Source: Elmis aenea (taxonomy: Eukaryota; Arthropoda; Insecta; Coleoptera; Elmidae). Taken from it: 64,000 bases of DNA. A program made the position numbers and the translations under genes. The stretch covers positions 10,876,575-10,940,574 of the forward strand of contig OX393576.1 in the NCBI GenBank assembly GCA_947652605.1. The letters run 5' to 3'. The notes under the pieces are model-generated. The model saw only the letters and a program-made list of their open reading frames with translations. It ran no database searches and was not told where the DNA came from. This document shows, piece after piece, positions 42,448 through 54,732 of this stretch; positions within the stretch are counted from its first letter, which is position 1; the number at the start of each line of letters is the position of its first letter.

Positions 42448-44095
42448 TACTTCAAATTTACACAGTAAAATGTACGGTATTTTAGCGCCAAAATAATATG
42501 TAATTTAATCTTTATAGACCCATTTAAAAATGGTGTTATTTTGTCTAAAGAAAACTTGGACATTATTAGCCTAAGATTGGGTGTCAAATTTTAGCAGATA
42601 ACAAACTGGAACAGCTATTTTGATTAATATTTAGTCAGTTAGAATAATTGCCTCTGCATCTAATAGATCTATTGAAATAATAGTGTTAAATTTACCGATT
42701 TTGATATACAAAGTACCTAATAATTAAACCTTAATAATAAAAAACTAGATAAATTGTTTAAGTTATGAGATAACATTGAAAAATGTCTTTAATTCGGTGA
42801 CGCTTAACTACTAATATCGAAATGTCTTTAATTCGGTGACGCTTAACTACTAATATCGATAGAATTTGTCTGTGTTCTTTGTCATTTTTAATTTATCTAG
42901 TGGCCGGTGTTATTTTTTTTTTTAAATTAATACGCAACAAATTTGTCCAAATGGTAAAAAGCTCGTAAGTGTCAAAATAACACGAAATTGAAGATAAAAT
43001 TGGCAACTTCCTGAGAAAACTATGGGTATTAGGTGTACTTATACTGTGAAATATTATTTATTTCCTGAAAGTCTATAAAAATATTATTATAAACCTCGGT
43101 TGATTGTTTCGTCTTGTATTTGATATGCTGATTCTGAAAACTAAAGTGTCTAATAATAAATGTGTTATTTTTAGTTCTCAATACGTTTTTAGACCACCAT
43201 TGACAAATATGTGCAATATAAACAATGTGTTAATATTTTAAACAGGAAATTTCGAAAAATATTGTTTTTGTAGAATCCACATGAAATTTCATCTGAGGAA
43301 GTACGCTAATTTTTCGCGATATATTGTTTAAAAAAGCTGTATTTTCAACATGGTCGTGAGTTTATAATTTTTGCCGCGATAAACGAACTATAATACAAAT
43401 TTTTTTGTATTTGTAAACCGGTATAATATTTGTTAAGTTCGATTTGGTCATTTTGTTTACCCATTTTTTAGCTTTGAACTGATTTTTGGTGCGGTTTTGA
43501 TTCAGTCAAAAAGGACAGTTTCATTCAATTGCTTCAGAAATGTAGAAGCTTTATTTTGTATCATCAACTTGCTTCGAAATTGGTTAAATATTTGCATGAA
43601 AGTTCATGCGAAAAGAGCAAAAATGAGATTGATAAATGTCAACAAGACAAGTGAACAAAAACAAAGTTGATCGTGGGCTCTGTTACATCACTATTACGAT
43701 TTAATCTAGTATATCTGGAATGTTATCAAAGGTAACTCTGCAGTAGTTTTATCAAAGTTTTTATCATTTTTTTTTTGTACGTTTGTTTGTGTCTCGGTTC
43801 AAATTATACGTTTTTTTACCTTAGAAATTATTCCATTTGTGACGAGGCACAATTCCATGATACTATTGTCATCAAAATTTGGCCACCTTTACAAAATTAA
43901 GTCCAAAAGTTACTGGAGAATGCCAGCGAGTACCATCAAAATATCAAGAAAATTCTCAAAAGCTGCAAACAATTATCAAATCTTGTACACCAAATTTACA
44001 GTCCATGCCTATGGTTAACTCCTAGGGCTAGGGCAACAGGAAAATAAGATTTTAACATTTTCGTTAAATAAATTAAATATAAATTGTATTTTATA
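42448..44095. other. Intergenic; contains one 39-bp tandem duplication
   Basis: The unit beginning atgtctttaattcggtgacg occurs at 42783 and 42822, two adjacent, essentially identical copies. Nothing else recognised. Confidence 0.5.
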
Positions 44096-44965
44096 TACAG
44101 GGTGTTTCTTAAATATTGCGCAAAAATTCGGGAGGTGATTTCTTATCAAAAATTAAGGGAGGAGTTTTATATAAAGTTTTTTCCCTTAGACGTCTCCTTT
44201 TGGAGTTACACCCCCGGAAAGGGGAGCGGTAAAATTAGGTTTTCATTTTATTTCTCGAATTTGGATAAATGTAGGAGAATGATATTAAACAGATGTTTTA
44301 TACTTGTTAAAAGGTTTCCCATAGTAATATTTTTAATCATCTCCCACCTTCACAGGGGGCTGAAAAGTGCGACCCCTGTTGGATATTTTATCAGAACTTT
44401 TAGGTGGGTTAAAATTTTACAATTAAAATATTTTTTTTAAAGCTTGATTTATGTAGGAACTTTTTTTATTCTTTATTTTCTCTCGTACCACCTACAGTTT
44501 TTGAGTAAAAACTAAAATAAATAAGCACGCACCATTAAATATTCCAATATAAAACGATTCATTTTGGACTTACCATGGTTTGTTTATGTTCATATTGGGT
44601 AGAATCGACGGGCGTTTTAGCGTTGTCGCCGCGTAAGCGTCAAAATGAATTACACCCGTCAATTCTATTTAATATGAACATAAACAAACCATGGTAACCA
44701 CCAAAATAAATCGTTTTATATTGGAATATTTATTGGTGAATGTTTACTTATTTTATTTTTTACTCAAAAACTGTAGGTTACACTAGAGAAACTAAAGATT
44801 AAAAAAAGTTTCTAAATAAATCAAGCTTAAAAAAAAATAGTTGCAGAATTTTAACCCACCAAAATGTTCCGATAAAATAGCCAACAGGGGTCGCACTTTT
44901 CAGCCCCCTGTGAAGGTGGGAGATGATTGAAAATATTACTATGGGAAACTTTTTAATAAGTATAA

Positions 44966-45105
44966 TGGTGCCTGTCCACGTGAGAGTAAACTACTCTCGA
45001 TAGCAGCGTCGCCAAGGATACAGCCCCTGAGAGTAACTCGCGATTGGCTGTATCCTTGGCGACGCTGCTATCGAGAGTAGTTTACTCTCACGTGGACAGG
45101 CACCA
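44966..45105. mobile_element. 140-bp perfect hairpin MITE with TAA duplication
   Basis: Two 60-base arms (44966-45025 and 45046-45105) are exact complements around a 20-base loop. TAA flanks both sides (44963-44965 and 45106-45108), pointing to PIF/Harbinger-type insertion. The ends read tggtgcctgtccacgtgaga and its complement. Confidence 0.9.
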
Positions 45106-45230
45106 TAAAACATATACCAAATATCATTTTCCTACATTTATCCAAATTCGAGAAATAAAATGAAAACCTAATTTTACCGCTCCCCTTTAGGGGTGTAACT
45201 CCGAAAGGAGACGTCTAAGAAAAAAAATTT

Positions 45231-45515
45231 TTGTGCGATCGTACTAGAAACAGCTGTTTGACGGACGCTTTAGCAACCATAAAGTACTGCATTACCGGCC
45301 CTATCCTTAGCAACGGCCGTAAAAGTTACTTTTCAGGCCGTTACTCTTAGCAACGGCCGAAAAAGTAACTTTTACGGCCGTTGCTAAGGAGAGGGCCGGT
45401 AATGCAGTACATACGCCGTCATCTGTCAGTGACAGAATGTCACGTAGTTTCTAACCTAAAATTTTGAAAATTACTAAAAATTTAAATTGTTTTTAATGCG
45501 ATCGCACAAAAAATG
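45231..45515. mobile_element. Nested palindromic insert with TTTGTGCGATCG ends
   Basis: The ends ttgtgcgatcg and cgatcgcacaa enclose a long palindrome whose core (45286-45411) has near-perfect arms of about 50 bases (gtactgcattaccggccc and complement) built on ttagcaacggccg motifs. The exact right boundary is uncertain because foreign sequence continues to about 45565. Confidence 0.6.
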
Positions 45516-45645
45516 TAATATGCACCTCGGCCAAAACGTACTTTTTGGCTTTGATACATAAATAACTATTATATGAAAGATCCCCTTTAATTTTCGATAG
45601 GGAATCACCTCCCGAATTTTTTCGCAATACTTAAGAAACGCTCTG

Positions 45646-47095
45646 TATACAAAACTGTAATAATTATCATTAGTGCAGGAATTATGATTATATGATCTTG
45701 GCCAAACTGTGATCTAGCACAATTTTCATCATCGCACAGAATTCACTTAATAAATATCAATACTTTATGTACTGGCGTATTCCTAAGTGTGTCAGAACCA
45801 TTAATTATTATATAACATTGCAGTTTTGCATACGCTATCTGGTACCATAAAGATAAATAACAAAAAATGAACGGTTTTATGGCAATTGCGCCTGTAACCC
45901 AAAAACCCCAAACTCAGTTACATGTTTAACATTGACATGCAGATAACTCTTTTGCTAATTTACTTCTACGGTAATTAATATTACTAATTAAGACTCTTGT
46001 GCTTAAAATAATTCGCGCTTACCCAAAAACAGTTTTAATCAAATATTTCGTGCTGGGAAAGCACAAACTAAAATGTTGGACCGTTTAGTTGTAAATGACA
46101 GAGAATTTGTGGCAATTGACACGTGTTAACAGGTCTTATTTTTTAGTTAAGTAAATGCATGCGTGACACTGATTGTTATGTATGACACTGGGGCTGTAAT
46201 TGATAAGAAACAAACATTGAAGTTAATAACGCTATGTCATAAATTACAGTTGCATTTTACCACACACACAACTTTGGCGTTTTGCAGCAAATCTTTGGTG
46301 TACAGCAAAATAATACGTTTCTGTTATTACACCTTGGTTGTAAGCCAGGACCTGTTGAAAACAACGAACATTTATCAGGCTTTTTTCACACAATTTTCAC
46401 CAATTATAGTTGATTGCTACGCAACGAGCTTTTAAAACTTTTTTTTTTACTAAAGATTAAATAACTAAAAAGTACAACATTCTCACAAGAGTTCAGCGAA
46501 ATCTGCATTTAAATCGTGTATTTACCGTTTCAGCTTTAGCAATTCGTATAAAAACGTGATTACAAAATATTTTAAATATTGTTTATTGCCTTTTATCATC
46601 CATCATCACCAAATTGTGGAAAAATTTCAAGATATCTCTCAACGTAATAAAGATATGCTTTGTAATAAGGACCAAGCATAAAAATTAAGTTTATGTTAGA
46701 ATTCAAACTTCATACAATGACACGAAAATCTTGGGAATGAGCAACGTAATGTAATAATAACAATGACACTTGGTTTTTATAATGAAGCTTGTATTCGTTC
46801 AAACCTAAGAGGTGCTTTTGAAAATATTACAAAATTACATTTACATTACGGTAAAACTTCTATTGTATTTTTTTTAAAGTGAAGCTTATATTCCATTTGA
46901 AAAGGCGATTAGGAAGTATTTTAACTTAATGGTGGAAGATTGCATTATCGTTATTAAGGCCTTAAACTGTTGAACACTCTTTACCGGTGCAATTTGCTAT
47001 AATGTAACTTTCATAAATAAAATGAAATTGAATTGGTATTATTTGCTGAGCTCTGCATGGCTTTTGGAAACAGTAAGAGATGAAAAGTCAACTAT
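45646..47095. other. No feature recognised
   Basis: AT-rich; the one longer frame (46163-46435) has no motif and no splice or promoter support. Confidence 0.4.
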
Positions 47096-47096
47096 A

Positions 47097-48544
47097 CAGG
47101 GTGTCCAGATTACATTTCCAGCATGGGGATCTCGCTTATTATAACAGATACAGGTTTGTTTAAGTACAAAATTCCTCGTGCTTCAGATGTTATAGTAAAA
47201 AATATGAAAATGTCTAATTTCTTTTTTCTCTCCTAACTTTTTTGTCTTAACCATTGGAACAATTTTATTTGTACTTTCATGAGGTACTTTTTAATGAAAA
47301 ATGTTACTGTTACTTTAGATGTTTTTTAACGCCAACCATTTTCGAGATACTACCCCTAGTTTCATTTTTTCTTATGGGCCGCGAAGTTGGCTATGGAATA
47401 GTTAAATGTGCTTTCTTTCTCTTTTAAATGAGATATTACTTGCTTTATCTATTTTTATAAATAAGTCACAAAATGAAGAAAAATCGCATTTCACCCATTA
47501 CTTATCAAGCTATCAATGAAAATAAAAACAAAAAACAACTAATTAAATGTCAAATGATAGTTACTATTTGTGCGGTATCGCTTATAAGAATTTTATAGTA
47601 TTGTTGTGTAATTCGATAGTCTTATTAGAAAATTTGTTATCATACAAGTATTGGCACATTTACAACTAATTAAAAATTTGAAATGTTGAAATGCTACATT
47701 CGTCGCAATAGAAACTGTGTAAAGTAGATAATTCTAATTAATTGCTGATTTATTTTGGATTTTTGGTTGGTTTATTGAAAAAAACATATTCTTCTAAATT
47801 TATTTCCAAATTTCTGTAATTACACACCCTTAGTTGCCTTTTGTCGGGATATAGCTAAGTATATTCGCTCAGCTTCTACACAGTTTTTATGGTAAAGAAT
47901 GTAGCGTCTCACCATGTCAAATTTTTCGCTATTTTTAAATGTAGCTATCATTATAACAAGTACTACAAAGACTATCGAATTACGCAACAATAATATGAAA
48001 TTTTAATAAATGATACCACTGACAAATATTAACTGTCATTTGACATTTAATTAGTTGTTTTTTGTTTTTATTTTCATATATAGCTTGATAAGTGATGGGT
48101 AAAATACGATTTTTTCCATTTTGTGACTTATTTATAAAAATAGGTATAGCAACTAATAGCTCATTTAATAGAGAGAAAAAAGACATTTAACTATTCTATA
48201 GCCAATTTCGCGGCCTATAAGAAAAAATGAAATTAGGGGTAATATCTTGGAAATGGTAGGTCTTAAAAAAATCTAAAGTGACAGTTGCATTCTCCATTAA
48301 AAAGTACCTTTAGAAAATATTAATACAATTAATCTAATGATTAAGACGAAAAAGTTATGAGAGAAAAAAGAAATTCGACATTTTCACATTTTTTCCTATA
48401 AAATCTGAAGTACGAGGAAGTTTGTCCTTTTAAATTGATTGTGGCTCCTCTCATACTAAAGAATAATTCATCTAATTTAAACTAACCTGTATCTCTTATA
48501 ACAAGCGATATCTCCATTCTGGAAATGTAATCTGGGACACCCTG
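47097..48544. mobile_element. Family F palindromic foldback element
   Basis: Ends cagggtgtccagattacatt and its complement lie between TA dinucleotides. Arms of about 600 bases share tagttgttttttgtttttat and atagtcttattag-type boxes, meeting around 47820. No coding. Confidence 0.87.
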
Positions 48545-49849
48545 TATGGGCGGTTATTTTCCCAATTTCTAATTATTTATTTTGGTTTTCTGAAAAGAAA
48601 TGCTTAATTATGCTACTAGATAAGTAAAACTTAAAGAATTACATTTTTTACGTGTTGACCCTATTTTAAATTCAATCATTTGCTCATAAAACGATTAAGG
48701 CAAGTGGTATTTACAGATAAGACCTTTATCTTTAAGACATCTTCATTTATATCAAAAAAACAATTACTGTCTAACTAAAATTTTATTTTATAAATAGAGA
48801 GATAAATACTTGTACAAAATTTTCTTAGGAATTTTGTTTGTGCAACGTTTTTTGTTTAAAACTTGTCCACAGCTTCAATGTTTCTTGTTTTCCTTTTTTG
48901 TGTTAAGACAAACCACAGTAAATGAATTTTTCAACAACTTGTTTTTGCAAATTTTCGTATAGGTACATACCATCACTTAATCAGTTTCCAAACTAATTCT
49001 ATTGTAAATACTTTAGGTATGTCTTGATTGAGTGTTTTTTTTTTTAAAATTTATAGTAAGTCGTTATATTTAAAAACTTTGATTTTGTTACTTGGTCTTT
49101 AAATATTACGGTTGCCTTACAATTTAAAAAAATATAACGTCCTAAAATAATTTTTAATTCGACAAAAACAACAAAATACCCATTTACATTTTTGTAAGTT
49201 ATTCCCTGTATGCCTCTGCATATTTATCTAACTTTGTTTACATCCTCAGTGCTTTGACGTCATTAAATAATCAATCAACAGCCATATTCCCACGCCTTCT
49301 TATCAAAAACAAACCAGCTCTAATATCTTAACAAGAATTATTTTAACTGCATATCGTTTTAAGAAAACATCGGCGCATTTATTTACACTAAATGTATTTC
49401 ACGTTGTACGGCTTTTAAAGTTATGTAGATTATTCAGTGTTAGCCATTTTTTTAGTTAGAAACGCAATGGAACCTAAATCTCATGTATTTTTCATGTACA
49501 CAATAACTAACTGTGAACAGATTTAAATTTAACACGTTGCTAATCCAAGGTGGCTTCTCACGCCGTTGCTTTTAGGCTTAACGAGAATGAATGTAATCAA
49601 GTAACTGTGTATGAGCATATCATTATCGGAATATCGTATTCCACAACTTTTCTTTTTGTTTCTAAAACATTTTTGAATACTCATGGGAAGCGATAAGAAA
49701 TAAATAATTGAAAGGAATTGGAGTTATGGAATTTAATTTCAAAATTTAGCAAACCAAATTAGTGATAAAATAGACATGACGGTTTTAAAGCAAAATTGAA
49801 GGTAAAACACTTAGGAACAAACTAGAACTGAAACTTCAAGTATAATTGA
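48545..49849. other. No feature recognised
   Basis: AT-rich intergenic sequence. Confidence 0.4.
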
Positions 49850-50990
49850 TGAAAAACAACAACCTGGAGGCACAACTAAGAGGGCTAGATCATGTGCATC
49901 AGTTGGAAGAAGATAGGATGTCGAGAAAAGCCTTGAAGCGCGAATAGAATGACAATGTCAAAAGGGAAGACCAAAGAAAATCTAGAAAACGAAGTTTAAA
50001 GAAGCTAATGAAAAACCAGAAACCATTGGCATCATGAAAGCAGTTTTTGAAAGTAACTTTAATATTGTAAGAACACAAAACTTATATAGGACTAAGACAA
50101 GTCCGATATTATTGTCTTACATTCTAGACGAAGCAATAAAGAATGCTAAACAAAAAATGGGAATGTCGAAACGTGAAAATGCAGGAAATGAAGTTATCGT
50201 AATCACTATTCGCAGACGATATAGTTACGTTAGTTGGGTCAGAAGAAAATTACAACAGAACATGAGCTTAATAAAGAACGAGTAAATGAAAATGCGTATG
50301 AAAAATAATGTAAACAAAACGAAAACAATTATTATTGCGGCAAAAGAAAATATACACATCAGGTTAGAAAGAACGAATATAGAACAAGCAATACATATCA
50401 AATACTGGGGAACGAAAATATGAAGTAATGAAAAATGGACAAAGAGATAAATATAAAAGGAGCATAATTGGATAAGTAACACAGCATGAGAAATACCTTT
50501 TATGCTAAAAAAAAATACCGAAAAACGTGAAAGCAAAATTGGTCAAAAAAGTTGTGATACCTTTACTGCTGCTTGGTTGTTAATTTTGGACGTTAAGAGA
50601 CAACACAAAAGCAAAATCAATGATATAGAAATGAGATTTATTGGAAAAATATAAGAGAGAAGATAAAATAAAGGTTAAAGTATTCAGAAAAAAATTAAAA
50701 ATGAATTCAGTTGGAACAATAATACAATAAAACAACTAAGATGAATAGGAAACATACACAGAATGGCAGACGGAAGACTAATAAAAAGGGTATATGGAAC
50801 AAGGACACAAGGGGCAAAGAGAAAAGGCAGACCAAGAAAATCATGGAAGGGAGCATAAATAACACATCAAACAAAAGAGAAATACCATGGGATAACATAA
50901 GAAATGCAGTCCAATATAGAAATACATGACGACAGTTGTACAAGAACTGAAACACAATTTAAATGGTTCTAACCAGGATAGAAAGACCTA
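49850..50990 (+). pseudogene. Decayed LINE fragments on the + strand
   Basis: A basic KRGRPKKI-like tail (about 49955-49985) is followed by a second partial reverse transcriptase with PILLSYILDEAIKNAK, an FADDIVTLVGSEENLQQNM block after a frameshift (about 50210-50280), and another basic KEKRQTKKIMEG tail (50741-50929). The order suggests two overlapping or tandem insertions. Many frame breaks. Confidence 0.65.
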
Positions 50991-51013
50991 TGATTAAGAC
51001 CAAGAAGGCTATT

Positions 51014-51545
51014 TCTATATATATAAAAGAGCTTGTTTGTTTGTTTGTTTGTTTGTTTGTGTGTTTGTTTGTTTGTTTGTTTGTTTGTTCGCTATAGAAT
51101 CCTAGGTCCGTTGACCGATCGGGACCAAATTTTGCACAGTTACTATTTAGGACCTTGCAGATCTAACGCCAAACTTTAAGTACAAGCACATATTACCAAT
51201 TAAAAAAAAAAAAAATTACTTGGACGGGATTCGATCTTACGTCGGCAAATACCTGGTCATAACACGATACGGCGCGGTGTATTTCACAAGTAAAGATTGT
51301 TTTGTATACAATTAGTAATAAATGTACATGAAGTATTATTTTTAATTGAAACAAGACGAAAGAAAATAAATTTGAGTTATTATTCAATTTTTAAGTAATA
51401 AATAGTTATTTTTTAATGAATTATAAGAAAATGAAAAGATGATTGATCAGAGTATGTCATTTGTGTATGATTTGGAATTATTGGGCTTATTCAAGTTAAA
51501 ACAGTAATTAAAATTGTAATCGCCCGTGCAACGCCGGGTAAACCA
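51014..51545. mobile_element. Possible Helitron-like element with (GTTT)n
   Basis: Starts tctatatatataaaa and carries a (gttt)n tract (51031-51089). It then has ccgatcgggaccaaattttg, similar to the gaccaaatttggcat of the better Helitron at 53126, and ends near a gcaacgccgggta motif. The terminal CTAG is not preserved. Confidence 0.45.
51031..51089. repeat. (GTTT)n microsatellite
   Basis: About 14 tetranucleotide units with one gtgt interruption. Confidence 0.9.
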
Positions 51546-53125
51546 TTTTGTAATATTATAAAACTATAAGTTTGTTCCAACAAGCGATTTAAACCTAATC
51601 CATGGATAAGTACATGAACTGGTTTATTCGCATGCGTGAACTATGTACTAATAAATGTATTGGCCAGTATTAGCCGTTGTTGGAACGCTTTTACGACTGG
51701 TTTAACTGTAAATGACATTTGTGTCTATTGGGTTCATAGAAATGAGCGCATCGGAAGGGTAAACGCCTTAAGAATCCAGTACTAAATGGGATTGGGAGGG
51801 CGATGCATAGCTACCAGACCTCACGTTAGTTATGAACAGCGCATGCGTGTAAAAATCCAAGCGCTAGTACATGCCTTCATTTACGTACTGTTTTGGCCGT
51901 ACACTGACTAGTTCATGTATAATTTTATAACAGCTGGAACAGCCGACTAACCGTCCGGTGAACTGACAGAGACTGTGTTGGAACGCGATATCGATACTGC
52001 GCAGAATCCTGATTGAATCGTACATAGCCTTGCTGAAACAAACCTTATTCAAATAAAAATGATGAGTTATCTTAGGTGTGATCAAACAAATTATATAAAA
52101 AACAATTATGGGTCTAGGGCCTTCACTTAAACATTTTTATTTATTTCTGGTTCTGATATTTTAACACAAAAAATTGAGCTTGCGGTACCTCTAATACAAG
52201 ACTTCAGGTACATCTACAGATAAAACTTTTGTAATAAATCTGAGTGCACATACCACAAAGCGCACTTAAAATTATCTGTTCTCTAATCAAGACGCTGTAA
52301 ATTTAATTTTTTTTTAATCCTCTGTGACTTTAAAATAAACGAGAAGTTTTTATCGCAACTAAGTTAGGTCGTAAACTTTTAAAATTATTTTATTTCACTG
52401 TAAGGTTTGTTTGTAACAGATACTTTCTATTGTTTCTTAACAAGTAAATTCTTTCACTATCACGTTCTGAACGTGTACACTTAAAATTTGTTTGCTCTTT
52501 AAAAAATCTTAGTGGCCCATAGATTACAAGGTTTATTGTTTAAATATTTAATTAACTTTTACGTTGCTCGGTGATTTAATTAAAAATTTGTTGGTAAACA
52601 CTTAGCGGCTTGTTGTTGGGCAATTGTTTTAGCTACATATAAAACAATTTACTTAACATACAATTAGCAGCTTTGAATTGTTTTTTTTTTGTAATAGTTC
52701 CTGTGAAAAAAAATCTAGCAGCTTTTTGTCGGATTTTTAATTTTACTTGGCCTAAATTCAGTTTAAATCAATTTAAATCACATAGCGAATAAGTCAAAAT
52801 TTTATCTTAATTTACGGAATTCCGCAGTGAGTCAAAAAGACGAAAAGGCGTGGTAAAATGTTGCTAAGAATTGGTAACAGAGATATTGTTATCAGCAAAA
52901 CAATCTTCTTAAAACTTGAGCCGACATTCTCTACTGAACTGGTGTTGCTCTGCCTTCGTCCGCCATTTTTCATATATATCAAAAAATAATACAGAATTTT
53001 GGAACTTATTTTTAGCCAAGTTTCTTAATAATTCCAATTGTTGGTGACGATCTTAATTTTGTAAAACACAAGGCGAGCTATCAAAATAGTGGGCCTTGAT
53101 TTTACTAAAAACAATCTAATAATAA
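51546..53125. other. No gene recognised
   Basis: 51560-52080 is less AT-rich and has gttccaaca/gttggaac motifs in both orientations, suggesting a decayed DNA element. The remainder is AT-rich with no signal. Confidence 0.4.
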
Positions 53126-53417
53126 TCTATATATATATATATAAATGAATGTATTTGTCCTTTATGCATTCCTATACCATTCATCCGATCCTGACCAAAT
53201 TTGGCATAGACAATCTATAGGACCATGGGAAAAAGATAGGCTATCTAAGAAATCCCAAAAGTTTCCAAAAGATCCAAAAATTCCCAAAAGATCAAAAACA
53301 CCCAAAATTTTGCAAAAGTCGAACCGTCTGGGAACGTCCGCTGGGCGCGAGCGCGAAGCGCGAGTAGTCTGTGATTGATAAAAAAATTCACCGAGCGAAG
53401 CCGGGTAACTACGCTAG
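53126..53417 (+). mobile_element. Non-autonomous Helitron
   Basis: The 292-bp unit starts TCTATATATATA and ends in CTAG. It is inserted between A (53125) and T (53418) with no target duplication, as Helitrons do. A short hairpin-forming segment (gagcgaagccggg) lies just inside the 3' end, and another GC-rich hairpin (gcgcgaagcgc) further in. Confidence 0.75.
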
Positions 53418-53418
53418 T

Positions 53419-54732
53419 ATTTTATATATGCAATTTTTTATACAGGGTGTTTATTAAGTGCGTGCCTATTGCCTTGATATCTGGTCTATTTTTATAAAAA
53501 GAAAAATAAATCTAGGAATAAAATTAATTGAAGATTATAAGCTTCATAACTTATTATTTTGAACTATATCGAGTATTTTGTTAACCCATAGCAATACTTT
53601 ACCTTTTTTTACTTTGAACGGTACACCCAGTATTATAATCAAGTGCTCTTCTAAAACATTATCAAGTTTTTTTGAGTTATTTACATTGCTTTTTGAAAAT
53701 AGGTACTGACTGATACAGGTCTTCAACAAAATATTATATTTAGTGACGGCCAAACAAGTAACTTTTTAAATAATGCAGAGGGTTTTTGCTTTGTTTATTT
53801 CATTTTGCTAAATCTTAAACTTGAATAGGTCAATTTTCTTAAATGGAACATCCTGTAGTTTTTAAAACTTAATTGTTTTTGAAAAACATTTGGGATGTTC
53901 TGTGTTTCGAACTAACATTTCTCGAGTTATTTTTGATTTAACGAAAACTTACAGATAAACATGCTATATTTAATAAAATAAAAATAAAAGGCTTTGAGAA
54001 AAACTTCTAAAACATGATTCAAATTTGAAAAATAAAACTTTCAAATTTAAATGTAACATCAATTAAGACCAAATTTTGTTTTCTAGCTGTTTAAATAAAT
54101 TTATGAACAATCAAAACAACCTAGAAAGTAGATTAAAGTAATTATTTTGTTATAATAACTTTAAAGAAAAGTAAATCTGTAACGTTTAGAATTCTTGTAT
54201 AAATCACAAAACACGTATCACTGCAAAATTTGCTTTAATCATTTACTAATCGCGTTGTTACAGGATAATCTTTTGGAAAGTAAAATGTTTAAGTGAAGAT
54301 TTATTACTTCCAAATCTGTTTTTAGAAACAAGCGTTTAAAAATATGTGGTTTGCACTTAAAATTTATGGCGTTGTATAAAAGTAGGTAATATTTGTTAAC
54401 ACGTCTTAACTTTCGCAAAGAACCGGAAATGCAGATGTGATTTTCATTTACATCGTATTGTTGTCGGCTCTATCTTTCAACATACTTTTTACAGCGTTTT
54501 TGTTTAACACAAAATTAATAAATTAGTTGAGTGTTCCATACGATTTACGAGTGCAGGGAAACAGATTTACCTTTTGGTTATTTTTCGGACCTGAAAGAAT
54601 AACGGGATAGAAAGTTTCTTGTGTGAGGAGGAAATTTATAACTGCCATTCACGATTATAAGATTGGTTAGGAGCTCGTAGGGAATGGAATGTATGAATGG
54701 TGACATGTATTATTGTTAAAGGGCATTATATA
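53419..54732. other. Intergenic with a lone CAGGGTG end
   Basis: A cagggtgtttattaagtg end starts at 53443 after TA. A weakly matching end (aacatcctg, then TA) lies at 53855, so a decayed 0.4-kb element is possible. Nothing else seen. Confidence 0.35.

Larger units (their letters stand above)
44098..45645. mobile_element. Family A palindromic foldback element, copy 5, with two nested MITEs
   Basis: Ends cagggtgtttcttaaatatt and ttcgcaatacttaagaaacgctctg with TA flanks. The centre at about 44640 has the mirrored gtagaat(c/t)gacggg boxes. The right arm is broken by insertions at 44966 and about 45231. Without them it would be roughly 1.05 kb. Confidence 0.87.

Noticed and set aside
46163..46435. 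90-codon open frame
   Set aside because: No motif, no splice sites, composition like the surrounding AT-rich DNA.
51560..52100. Possible GTTCCAACA-ended DNA element
   Set aside because: The motifs occur in both orientations but I could not pair two ends or find a target duplication.
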